DNA of 64,000 nucleotides, taken from NCBI RefSeq assembly GCF_001665395.1, contig NZ_LZSG01000062.1:310001-374000 (forward strand). The letters are read 5' to 3'. The notes beneath the pieces are model-generated. The model saw nothing but the letters and a program-made list of their open reading frames with translations. It made no database searches and was not told where the DNA came from. Both the position numbers and the translations under genes were made by a program. This DNA comes from Mycobacterium sp. 1164966.3. Lineage in GTDB: Bacteria; Actinomycetota; Actinomycetes; Mycobacteriales; Mycobacteriaceae. This document shows positions 33,555 to 41,220 of this stretch, one piece after another; position 1 is the stretch's first letter, and each line of letters starts with the position of its first letter.

Positions 33555-34235
33555 ATGCGGCTGTTCTGCTTCCACCATGCCGGGGGCGGCGGGTTGGCAT
33601 TCAAATCCTGGAACAAGGCGCTGCAGCCGGCCTTTGAGGTGATTCCGGTCGAAATTGCCGACCGCGAGCGGTTCAGCACGCTGCGGCGCCTCGTCGACGA
33701 GGTGAACAATCAGTTGCAGTCCCGCCTCGATGCCCCACATATGTTCTTCGGTCACAGTTTCGGCGCCCTGCTGGCATACCGGTTGGCGTGTACGCGTGCG
33801 GCGCAGGGTTCTCCGCTGCCGCGGGCGATGTTCCTGTCGGCGTATGCCCCACCGCATCTTCCGCCGCCACTGCATGCTGTGGACATGCTCGACGACCAGC
33901 AACTCGCCACCTTCCTCTCACATCTCGGCGGGCTGCCTTCGGAGCTGATGCGCTGGCCCACTCTGCATGAGCGCGCCTTGACGATCGCCCGGCACGACTT
34001 GCGGCTCTGCATGACGGACGAGGAAGCCGATAGCGCGGAACTGCCCTGCCCCATACATGTTTTCGGCGGCAGTGAGGACCCGATCGTGAGTGAGTCCGAT
34101 TTGCATGAATGGCGCTCGCGGACAACGTCGGACTTCTCGGTGCAGATCCTTCGCGGTGGGCACTTCTATCTTCGCGACCGACAGCCGCTGTTTGAAACGC
34201 TGCGACCGCTGATGTCGACGATCGCTGCGGCGTAG
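33555..34235 (+). CDS. Type II thioesterase
   Basis: A 226-residue alpha/beta-hydrolase typical of editing thioesterases in polyketide and peptide clusters. N-terminal MRLFCFHHAGGGGLAFKSWN, nucleophile Ser68 in FFGHSFGALLAYRLA, acid in HVFGGSEDPIVSE and catalytic His in LRGGHFYLRD. It would clear stalled or wrong acyl groups from the carrier domains, or less likely release product. AGGAAGGG lies about ten bases before the ATG. It follows the PKS by 100 bp containing its own repeat-array promoter. Confidence 0.9.
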   Translation: MRLFCFHHAGGGGLAFKSWNKALQPAFEVIPVEIADRERFSTLRRLVDEVNNQLQSRLDAPHMFFGHSFGALLAYRLACTRAAQGSPLPRAMFLSAYAPPHLPPPLHAVDMLDDQQLATFLSHLGGLPSELMRWPTLHERALTIARHDLRLCMTDEEADSAELPCPIHVFGGSEDPIVSESDLHEWRSRTTSDFSVQILRGGHFYLRDRQPLFETLRPLMSTIAAA

Positions 34236-34254
34236 GGGGTCTGGCCGGTCGGCG

Positions 34255-34782
34255 TCATCGAGAGCCAGAAGGAAACGCCGCCACCGGCATTTCGACGGTT
34301 CCACGGCAGGGGCCGCTGCTGATGTCGGTGTGCCAGGTACCACGCAAGGTGCCGTTCGGCGCGGGCGAGTAGTAGGCCCACGAAGTCGCAGGTGCCCATA
34401 CCCTCGGAATGCCCTCTCCCATATAGCAATCCCACTGAAAGTCGAAGCGCTCGACCCATTTGGCTCCGTCCCACGTGTAGTGGGACGGCTGGGGCAGCGT
34501 GGGATTCTTCGGAGTGGGACCGTCAGTGGCGGTGGCCACGCAGTTGCTTGCCGAACATGCGGTCACGAAGACGTAGTCAGCGCTGAAGGTGGGCTCGGCC
34601 TGGCGAGCGGCCATGCTGGTGCCGGACTTGTCGACGGCGTACCTCACGAGTGAGTACTTTCCATTCCACGCAGGCGTCGCGGCGTGCGCCGGAACCGTCG
34701 ACGCACCGAGCAACGCCGCCGCAACGAGCACTGTGAAACTCGCACGCACCGTGACAATGCTGTCGGATCGATGACGCGGCAA
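34255..34782 (-). CDS. Conserved secreted protein of unknown function
   Basis: A 175-residue exported protein. The signal peptide core is SFTVLVAAALLGASTVPAHA. The mature domain has GTSMAARQAEPTFSADYVF, a Cys pair in TACSASNCVATA, further Cys in QWDCYMGEG and SSGPCRGT, and several Trp/Tyr residues, so two disulfides are likely. Patterns like this occur in a family of secreted mycobacterial proteins, but I cannot name it with certainty. The start is weak: TTG at 34782 lacks a ribosome-binding site and an in-frame GTG a few codons inside is possible. It is convergent with the thioesterase. Confidence 0.7.
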   Translation of the reverse strand: MPRHRSDSIVTVRASFTVLVAAALLGASTVPAHAATPAWNGKYSLVRYAVDKSGTSMAARQAEPTFSADYVFVTACSASNCVATATDGPTPKNPTLPQPSHYTWDGAKWVERFDFQWDCYMGEGIPRVWAPATSWAYYSPAPNGTLRGTWHTDISSGPCRGTVEMPVAAFPSGSR

Positions 34783-34809
34783 TGTATCGCCGCGGACACA
34801 ATCCCGCGA

Positions 34810-35340
34810 TTAGTCCAGATCGAAACGCGTGGCGCCGAACGGTTCCGACGTGCCGAGCGCGAATACCGTGGACGGCTGCATCCGGTAGCAATACCAGGGC
34901 GGAGGACCGGCCGACGGGGCACTGTACTCTGCCGTGAACGCCTCAGCTTCAACCCTGGCAGGCCACCCGTCAGCCACGAAAGCCGCTGCCACCGCACGCA
35001 ATTCGTCCGCTTCGGTAACCCTGGCAGCGACGCCTTCGACCACAAGGTCAAAGGGCTCGGTGGCGACGCTGATCACGCATCTGGGATCGCGCGCCAGGTT
35101 ACGCGACTTGCGGGTGGCCGGACCGGAGGTGAAATACCAATTGCCGCTGCACCGAATCACCCCTACCGCCATCACATGCGGGCTGCCATCGGGATTGATC
35201 GTCGTGAGCCAGGTCGTGTGACGCTGCGGGCCGCCGGTGCCCGGTGCCTGCGACAACTGGCTATCCAGCACGGCATAGACGCGGGACCACTCGATTGGCG
35301 GTGTTCCATATCCGTCGAGGTTGCGCTGCGTGATCGTCAT
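34810..35340 (-). CDS. PPOX-class / pyridoxamine-5'-phosphate oxidase-fold protein
   Basis: A 176-residue split-barrel protein. HTTWLTTINPDGSPHVMAVG, WYFTSGPATRKSRNLARDPR and VISVATEPFDLVVEGVAARV fit the PPOX superfamily, which binds FMN or F420. Many mycobacterial members are F420-dependent reductases; which cofactor applies here is not clear from sequence. ATG at 35340 begins MTITQRNLDGYGTPPIEW. It may be co-transcribed with the Nudix gene 30 bp upstream. Confidence 0.82.
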   Translation of the reverse strand: MTITQRNLDGYGTPPIEWSRVYAVLDSQLSQAPGTGGPQRHTTWLTTINPDGSPHVMAVGVIRCSGNWYFTSGPATRKSRNLARDPRCVISVATEPFDLVVEGVAARVTEADELRAVAAAFVADGWPARVEAEAFTAEYSAPSAGPPPWYCYRMQPSTVFALGTSEPFGATRFDLD

Positions 35341-35370
35341 ATCGGTATTGACCGCGGCCGGCCGCGGAAC

Positions 35371-35907
35371 TCATCGCGTCCGCAACAGGAACAGACCGTA
35401 GGCGGCGATCGACTGAGCATCGACGATGACTCCACCGCGAATCATCTGCTCGACGTCCGCACGCGTAAACCAGGCGCTGTGCATGTCCTGCTCCTCATGC
35501 TCGCGGTCGACCTGACCTTCCGATATTCCGGTAGCCAGGAACACCCATCCGCGCTGACTGCTCATCCCCGGAACCGCGTCGAGCCGGCCCAGGACTTCGA
35601 ACGACGTCGCGCGCAGCCCCGTCTCCTCGCGCAGCTCGCGCGCGGCGAGGGCAGACGGTTCGAGGTCAGCGAGGCCGGGAGCGGTGCCCTGCGGAAACTC
35701 CCAACGTCGCGCACCGACCGGATAACGGTGTTGCTCCACCAACCGGAAACGGTCTCCGTCCCAGGGGACGACCAGCGCATACGCCGGCTTGTCGACCACC
35801 GCGTAAATGCCCGCACTGCCGTCGGGCCGGCGGATCTCGTCCTCGCGGAGGACCATCCAGGGATTCCGATAGATCTCCCGGGACGCGACGGGTTCTATGA
35901 AAGGCAC
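35371..35907 (-). CDS. Nudix hydrolase, ADP-ribose pyrophosphatase-like
   Basis: A 178-residue Nudix protein. The box is RWEFPQGTAPGLADLEPSAL followed by AARELREETGL, where the final REUxEExGU part is intact. RNPWMVLREDEI at the N-terminus and VEQHRYPVGAR resemble ADP-ribose pyrophosphatases. The first Glu of the canonical box is shifted by one residue (LEPS), which may not affect activity. It is divergent from a VOC protein, with only about 45 bp between starts. Confidence 0.85.
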   Translation of the reverse strand: MPFIEPVASREIYRNPWMVLREDEIRRPDGSAGIYAVVDKPAYALVVPWDGDRFRLVEQHRYPVGARRWEFPQGTAPGLADLEPSALAARELREETGLRATSFEVLGRLDAVPGMSSQRGWVFLATGISEGQVDREHEEQDMHSAWFTRADVEQMIRGGVIVDAQSIAAYGLFLLRTR

Positions 35908-35952
35908 GCTGTCAGTATCGACTCATCGCGCTGAGGGCGAAAAGGAGTGACG

Positions 35953-36300
35953 ATGTTGACGTTGGACGAGATATGTATCGACGCAGCCGATCCGACCGTG
36001 CTGGGCCAGTGGTGGGCACAGGTGCTGGGGTGGCCGCACCACATCGACGACGAAGGGGACGTGCGGTTAACGGCACCGCCTGGTATGGGCCCGAGCTGGA
36101 TGTTCCTTCGAGTCGGTGACAAACGAATCGTCAAGAACCGCATCCACTTCGACTTTCGGCCCGACAACCAAGAAGCCGAGGTCAGCCGGTTGCTGGAGCT
36201 CGGCGCACGCCATGTCGACATCGGCCAGGGCGAGCAGAGCTGGGTCGTGCTCGCCGATCCGGAAGGTAACGAATTCTGCGTGCTGGCGCACGTTGTCTGA
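35953..36300 (+). CDS. VOC (glyoxalase/bleomycin-resistance) family protein
   Basis: A 115-residue protein. ICIDAADPTVLGQWWAQVLG begins the first beta-alpha-beta module, and RIHFDFRPDNQEAEVSRLL with LADPEGNEFCVLAHVV forms the second. His in the second module and a C-terminal Glu are candidate metal ligands. ATG at 35953 is preferred because AAAGGAG lies five bases upstream; GTG at 35947 is the alternative. The substrate is unknown. Confidence 0.8.
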   Translation: MLTLDEICIDAADPTVLGQWWAQVLGWPHHIDDEGDVRLTAPPGMGPSWMFLRVGDKRIVKNRIHFDFRPDNQEAEVSRLLELGARHVDIGQGEQSWVVLADPEGNEFCVLAHVV

Positions 36301-36365
36301 TAGTCATAGAGACAGATAGTCGCCGATGTCACCAGAAGTGGGTGCTTATGCGGGAAGTGAAACGC

Positions 36366-38075
36366 ATGAACACGCACGGTCACATCATCGTGAGCGGTGA
36401 CGACGCGCTGGCGACGACGATCGTCGACGAACTGAACAACGCCGGCACACGCATCGTGAAAATCGCCGACGCCACCGAGCTGGCCGACGCCGGGATCGCA
36501 AGCGCACTTGCCATCATCTGCGCCGGGGATGACGATGCGACGAATCTCGAAATCGCGCTGCTGGCAAGGAAAGCCAGCCCCGCCGTGCGGATCGTGGCGC
36601 GCCTGGCCAACGACGTGCTGCGAGCGGCGGTGGCCGCCGACAACGGACCGGGAGCGATCCTGGACGTCGCCGATCTGGCCGCGCCCTCCGTCGTCGAGGC
36701 CTGTCTGGCGCACAATATGCACCCATTCGAGGCGGCCGGCATCAAATTCGTGGTCTCGGGCACCGAGGCACGCCGTAACGCGACACTGCGCGATATCTTC
36801 GGCGATCTGGCACCGGTCGCGGTGATCGAAGGCGAGAAGTCCGCCGACCCTGGCAAGGTTGTCGCCTGCCCCGGCCGCGACTTGCCGGTGCACGCCGGCG
36901 ACTGGACCGCGATGATCGGCACCGCCGACGAATTGGCAGCCCGCGGCATCAAGTTTCCCCGCCCGACTGAGCGGCGCATGCAGCGCCCGCGATCACGTCG
37001 CATGCTCGACGCCGCGCGTACCCTGCGCAGCGACGTCAACCCGATGTTCGGGGGCGCCGTGGCCGCAGCGCTTATCGTGCTGATCGGCTCAACCATCTTG
37101 TTGCGCTTCGCCTATCAGCGCCCGGGCATGGCATGGATCGACGCGTTGTACTTCAGCACCGAGACCATCGCGACGGTGGGCTACGGCGACTTCAGCTTCT
37201 CCCATCAGCCCACCTGGCTACGCCTGTTCAGCGTCATGTTGATGTTCGCCGGCGTGCTCACCACAGCGGTGCTGGTCGCGTTCATCGCCGACCTGCTGCT
37301 GTCGCGCCGCTTCACCCAATCGGCCGGACGACACCGGGCGCGCCACCTGCGCAACCATGTCATCGTCGTCGGTTTGGGCTCTTTCGGCATTCGCGTCGTC
37401 CGCGACCTGATCACTGCCGGATACGACGTCGCGGTGATCGAGCTTGATGAGAACAACCGCTACCTGTCGACGGCGGCCGAACTGGACGTGCCGGTAATCT
37501 TCGGGGACGCAACGCTGCGTCAGACGCTGGAATCGGCTCGCGTCGACACCGCCCGCGCCGTTGCCGTGCTGACCCAGGACGACATGGTGAACATCGAGAC
37601 CGGAATCGTACTGCGCGAGATGCTCGGCGCCCGATTCATGCCCGATGTCAACCGGCCCGACGTACCGGTTGTACTGCGCGTATACGACCGCGCGCTGGGG
37701 GCCGCACTGGCGCAGCGGTTCGAGTTTGTGAACGTGCGGTCGACGGTCGAACTGGCCGCGCCCTGGTTCATCGGCGCCGCAATGGGCCTGCAGGTGCTGG
37801 GGACGTTCTCGGTGGGGCAGCGGTCCTTCATGGTCGGTGGAATGCACGTGGCCGGCGGCAGCGAACTCGACGGCCTGCGAATGTTCGACTTGTCAACGCA
37901 GACCCGCGTCATCGCGATCACCCGGCAGGACGCGCCGGTCGCGCTGCACCCGCGCCGCGACGCCCTGCTCTGTGCCGGCGATACCGCATACCTGGTGGGT
38001 CCCTACCGCGAGCTATTGGCCACCCTGCGCAAGGGGCAACCTCCGCAACAGTCCTCCCTCGAGAAATCGGGCTGA
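36366..38075 (+). CDS. Potassium channel with flanking RCK/TrkA-N domains
   Basis: About 569 residues. The N-terminal domain (HIIVSGDDALATTIVDELNN) is a Rossmann-like RCK fold with a degenerate glycine motif. Two membrane helices then enclose the selectivity filter TIATVGYGDFSF (about residues 265-276). A second, canonical RCK domain follows with HVIVVGLGSFGIRVVRDLIT and ELDENNRYLSTAAELDVPVI, then an RCK-C part. This suggests a ligand-gated K+ channel with a cytoplasmic RCK on each side of the pore. ATG at 36366 has GGGAAG eight bases upstream; GTG at 36342 is the alternative. Confidence 0.88.
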   Translation: MNTHGHIIVSGDDALATTIVDELNNAGTRIVKIADATELADAGIASALAIICAGDDDATNLEIALLARKASPAVRIVARLANDVLRAAVAADNGPGAILDVADLAAPSVVEACLAHNMHPFEAAGIKFVVSGTEARRNATLRDIFGDLAPVAVIEGEKSADPGKVVACPGRDLPVHAGDWTAMIGTADELAARGIKFPRPTERRMQRPRSRRMLDAARTLRSDVNPMFGGAVAAALIVLIGSTILLRFAYQRPGMAWIDALYFSTETIATVGYGDFSFSHQPTWLRLFSVMLMFAGVLTTAVLVAFIADLLLSRRFTQSAGRHRARHLRNHVIVVGLGSFGIRVVRDLITAGYDVAVIELDENNRYLSTAAELDVPVIFGDATLRQTLESARVDTARAVAVLTQDDMVNIETGIVLREMLGARFMPDVNRPDVPVVLRVYDRALGAALAQRFEFVNVRSTVELAAPWFIGAAMGLQVLGTFSVGQRSFMVGGMHVAGGSELDGLRMFDLSTQTRVIAITRQDAPVALHPRRDALLCAGDTAYLVGPYRELLATLRKGQPPQQSSLEKSG

Positions 38076-38156
38076 CACAACCCGCCGGATCGAAAACGAG
38101 ACCCGACGGGCGCTCAACGCCACTTGATGCGACCGCGTGCTCCCCACGCTGGGTCG

Positions 38157-38828
38157 TCAGCTCCCCACGTCGGAATTCGCTGCACGGACGAACGCCTCAC
38201 ACTTGGCATGATCTTTCCGTCCGTCCGGACCCTTGAGCCGGCTGTTGGCGTCGACACCGTACGGGCGGACTTGTCGAACCGCCGACGATACGTTCGACGC
38301 ATCGAGCCCTCCCGCAAGGATCACGGGCCGCCCTTCATGGTGGAGTGCTTCGACGATGCGTCGGCTGATGGTCCAGTCGTGGGTAAGTCCCGTGCCGCCG
38401 AGCCTTGCGTCCGTCCGGGTATCGAGGAGGACCGCGTCACACACTTCCGAAACTTGTTGCGCGGCTGCAAAGGCTTGCCCGCCCGTTACGTGGACCGTGC
38501 CGATGACTCGCAGCGGGCGGCGACGGTGATGCCAGACGGCGCGCATGGTGTCGATCGAGACTTCACCATGCACCTGCACGGCATCCACGCCCACTTGGTC
38601 CGCCAGGTCAAGAATTGCTTCCGCGCTGATCACGTGGGTTACCAGCACGGTAGAGACGAAAGGTGCTGCGGCCGAGGCGATCTGCTGGGCGCGCTGGACC
38701 GAGAGTTCGTCTTCACTGATATGGGTGGTTCCGACGATCAGGCCGATCGCGTCGGCGCCGGCAGCAACGGCGGCATTGAGGTCGCCCACGGTGCCGATGC
38801 CGCAGATCTTCGTCCGTACCCATACCAC
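38157..38828 (-). CDS. Phosphoribosylanthranilate isomerase-like protein (TrpF-like)
   Basis: A 223-residue (beta-alpha)8 barrel. Recognisable TrpF features are VRTKICGIGTVGDLNAAVAA with the catalytic-type Cys, VDAVQVHGEVS, DAVLLDTRTDARLGGTGLTH with the catalytic-type Asp, ILAGGLDASNVSSAV and GVDANSR with GRKD. The usual SPR segment after the first strand is replaced by GTTHISEDEL. Mycobacteria generally use PriA for this step and lack trpF, so the gene may be an acquired or repurposed enzyme. The start is taken as GTG at 38828 (VVWVRTKICG); the frame runs much further upstream without meaningful sequence. Confidence 0.8.
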   Translation of the reverse strand: MVWVRTKICGIGTVGDLNAAVAAGADAIGLIVGTTHISEDELSVQRAQQIASAAAPFVSTVLVTHVISAEAILDLADQVGVDAVQVHGEVSIDTMRAVWHHRRRPLRVIGTVHVTGGQAFAAAQQVSEVCDAVLLDTRTDARLGGTGLTHDWTISRRIVEALHHEGRPVILAGGLDASNVSSAVRQVRPYGVDANSRLKGPDGRKDHAKCEAFVRAANSDVGS

Positions 38829-38899
38829 GCCGCCAGCGTGCCAGCACGCCAAGTCGGTGTCCAGGACGCTGACACGCTCGTCCGTTAAGCCATTGGATG

Positions 38900-39793
38900 C
38901 TAGGCGAATTCGGCGGCTACATCGGCGGCGCGGCGCAGCTGCTCGATGTCTGTGCTGGTCGGGATGAGTTGAACTTCGTCGGCGCCGATCGCGGCGAATT
39001 TTCGCAGCACCGCGGCCAGCTCGTCTTCGCTGCCGGCCCATCCGGTCATCGGCGCCATCGCGTCGACGTACTCGGCCGGTATCCAGTTCATGTAGCGACT
39101 CAGATGACGATGCACCTGGGCGCGAGCCTGCTCGGGTGACCCGAATGCGAACCAGAACGATGTCGCCAGGTGAGGTTTGGGCCTGTCGGCCGCAGCCCAC
39201 GCCTCCCGCGCCACGTCGAATAGCTCGTTCTGCTTGGCGACATCGAGGTCCAAGGTGGTGCCGGCCAATCCGTCGGCCCAGCCAGCCGCGCTGCGGATGG
39301 TCTTGGGCCCGATGCTGCCGAGAAACAGCGGCGGACCCCCGGCCTGGATCGGGCGCGGCCCGACCGGCACCACCGACTCGGTGATCTTCTCGCCGGCCCA
39401 CACCCGCTTCATCACCGCTACCCGTTCGGCCATGCCGCGCATGGTCTGCGTTGCGGTATCGGCACCGACGGCGTGGTAGTCCTCGTGCCTGCCGCCGACG
39501 CCGACGCCCACCGTCAAGCGGCCGCCGCAGAGCATGTCGCCCGTCGCGAGCGCTTTGGCCAGCATCACCGGGTGGTGCAACTGCGGCACGATGACCGTTG
39601 TCAGCAGCCGTACTCGATCGGTCCAGGCGGCCAGCGCACCGAGCAACGTCAGGTTGTCGGGGTTGTCGAACGCGATGCGCTCGCCCCAGCACAGCGACGA
39701 GAACGGGCCTTCGTCGATAGCGCGCGCCCAACTCTTCAACAGCGCCGCATCCAGGTCCGGCTCCATCACCGGCATGGTCATTGCTATCCGCAC
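38900..39793 (-). CDS. Luciferase-like (LLM class) F420-dependent oxidoreductase
   Basis: A 297-residue TIM-barrel oxidoreductase: SLCWGERIAFDNPDNLTLLG, VRLLTTVIVPQLHHPVMLAK, GGRLTVGVGVGGRHEDYHAV (the glycine stretch typical of LLM proteins) and the IQAGGPPLFLGSIGPKTIRS pattern. In actinobacteria these enzymes use F420 or FMN. The substrate is not predictable. GTG at 39793 is taken as start; ATG at 39781 is possible. It is divergent from a VOC gene. Confidence 0.85.
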   Translation of the reverse strand: MRIAMTMPVMEPDLDAALLKSWARAIDEGPFSSLCWGERIAFDNPDNLTLLGALAAWTDRVRLLTTVIVPQLHHPVMLAKALATGDMLCGGRLTVGVGVGGRHEDYHAVGADTATQTMRGMAERVAVMKRVWAGEKITESVVPVGPRPIQAGGPPLFLGSIGPKTIRSAAGWADGLAGTTLDLDVAKQNELFDVAREAWAAADRPKPHLATSFWFAFGSPEQARAQVHRHLSRYMNWIPAEYVDAMAPMTGWAGSEDELAAVLRKFAAIGADEVQLIPTSTDIEQLRRAADVAAEFA

Positions 39794-39819
39794 GTATGCG
39801 ATTCTGGCAGCATGGGTCG

Positions 39820-40233
39820 ATGGGCTTAGGCACCACTTCCATCGCGCACGTCCGCCTGACGGTCACCGATATCGAGCGGTCCAGGCAGTTCTACGAAAGC
39901 GTCTTCGGTTGGCCGGTGCTGATCGAGGTCCCGGAGAACGCCGACGAGGCAACGCGGCGCCAGCTGGACTTCTTGTTCGGCGGTGTCATCTACGACCTGG
40001 GCGGCACACTGCTCGGCCTGCGGCCGGTGGCGACCGACCGCTTCGACGAGGATCGCGCCGGTCTGGACCACCTCGCGTTCCGTATGGGAAGTAAAGCCGA
40101 ATTAGATTCGGCCGCTGCGCATCTCGACGAACTCAACATTCGGCATGAGCCGGTGAAAGACATCGGCCCGTCCTACATTCTGGAGTTTCGCGATCCCGAC
40201 AACATTGCCTTGGAGCTCACCGCACCGAAGTGA
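39820..40233 (+). CDS. VOC (glyoxalase) family protein
   Basis: A 137-residue protein with paired beta-alpha-beta-beta-beta modules: IAHVRLTVTDIERSRQFYES with VFGWPVLIEVPE, and LDHLAFRMGSKAELDSAAAH with YILEFRDPDNIALELTAP. Metal-ligand candidates are the His residues at each module start and the Glu near the C-terminus. Function is unknown. ATG at 39820 is chosen over earlier starts that would overlap the divergent oxidoreductase gene. Confidence 0.83.
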   Translation: MGLGTTSIAHVRLTVTDIERSRQFYESVFGWPVLIEVPENADEATRRQLDFLFGGVIYDLGGTLLGLRPVATDRFDEDRAGLDHLAFRMGSKAELDSAAAHLDELNIRHEPVKDIGPSYILEFRDPDNIALELTAPK

Positions 40234-40322
40234 AACCGCCGCGAGCGTGCGCAGAATGACCGCCCGAACGGCGTGTCGTCGTACAAACGCGCACACTCGC
40301 GGGCAAGAGGAAGGAGGAAGTT

Positions 40323-40712
40323 ATGCCTATCAGCTTCAACCACACCATCGTCAGGTCGCACGACAAGCGCGAATCCGCGGAGTTTCTTGCCGAACTGTTC
40401 GGCCTGCCCAATCCGGAGCCATTCGGCCCCTTCATGGTCGTCGCGCTCGAGCACGGCGCCAGCCTGGACTACGCGGACGCTCCCGAGGGTGGACAGATCC
40501 CCCGTCAGCACTACGCGTTCCTCGTTTCCGAGGAGGACTTCGACGCCATCTACGGCAAGATCCAATCCCGCGGGCTGGAGCATTGGGCGGACCCGGGCGC
40601 CAACCGGCCCGGCGAGATCAACCACCGAGACGGTGGGCGCGGGGTGTACTTCATGGACCCGTCGGGGCACGCGATGGAGATTCTCACCCGCCCGTACGGC
40701 TCCGGCGGCTGA
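40323..40712 (+). CDS. VOC (glyoxalase) family protein
   Basis: A 129-residue protein beginning MPISFNHTIVRSHDKRESAE, where His7 is a likely metal ligand. A second module contains PRQHYAFLVSEEDFDAIYGK and VYFMDPSGHAMEILTRPYG with the C-terminal Glu ligand. An ideal AGGAGG lies five bases before the ATG. Composition and short spacing suggest a stand-alone gene; its substrate is unknown. It is convergent with the Rrf2 regulator. Confidence 0.86.
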   Translation: MPISFNHTIVRSHDKRESAEFLAELFGLPNPEPFGPFMVVALEHGASLDYADAPEGGQIPRQHYAFLVSEEDFDAIYGKIQSRGLEHWADPGANRPGEINHRDGGRGVYFMDPSGHAMEILTRPYGSGG

Positions 40713-40726
40713 CGGGGCGGCGATCG

Positions 40727-41203
40727 CTAGCGCGGAGCTCCGTGCCGCTCGCTTTCCTGATCGCGGTAGTCGTCTGCAAGCTTCGCCACGTGCTTGGGCA
40801 GGACGCCGGACGCGACGTCGGCCAGCGTCGTTTCTTCCAGCACCGCCCGCATGCTGGCGCGCAACGCTCGCCACACGTCGGTGAGTGCGGTCGTCGGACC
40901 CGAGTACGGCAGGTCGCCCAGCCCGATGTCGCGGACGCTTGCCAATGGCCCGTCGATGCACCGCAGCACGTCGGCAATGCTGATCTCGTTTCCCGGACGA
41001 GCGAGTTCGTAACCGCCGTCCCGACCGCGGTGGCTCCTTACCAAGCGGTCGGTGCGCAGGTTGGTCAGAATGTCGACGAGAAACTGCGGCGGTATGCCCT
41101 GGGCCTGAGCTAAGTCCTCGGTTTTGACCAGTGTGCCGTCGGTGGTCGCGGCTAGCTGGACCATCGCCCGGACCGCGTATTCCGCCTTGGCCGACATCCG
41201 CAT
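40727..41203 (-). CDS. Rrf2-family transcriptional regulator
   Basis: A 158-residue Rrf2-type winged-helix protein (MRMSAKAEYAVRAMVQLAAT, AQAQGIPPQFLVDILTNLRT, VRSHRGRDGGYELARPGNEI), equivalent to Rv1287. It has a single cysteine (LRCIDG) rather than the three of IscR-type iron-sulphur regulators, closer to CymR, the Bacillus cysteine repressor. Its position directly downstream of cysD-cysNC-cysQ on the same strand suggests control of sulphate assimilation. ATG at 41203 or 41197 are equivalent choices. Confidence 0.87.
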   Translation of the reverse strand: MRMSAKAEYAVRAMVQLAATTDGTLVKTEDLAQAQGIPPQFLVDILTNLRTDRLVRSHRGRDGGYELARPGNEISIADVLRCIDGPLASVRDIGLGDLPYSGPTTALTDVWRALRASMRAVLEETTLADVASGVLPKHVAKLADDYRDQESERHGAPR

Positions 41204-41220
41204 TTGGAGAATTCTGCCAG

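Noticed and set aside
38157..39866. A continuous 569-codon open frame
   Set aside because: Only the part up to 38828 encodes a recognisable TrpF-like protein. The rest is Arg/Gly-rich antisense-type sequence over the LLM oxidoreductase gene.
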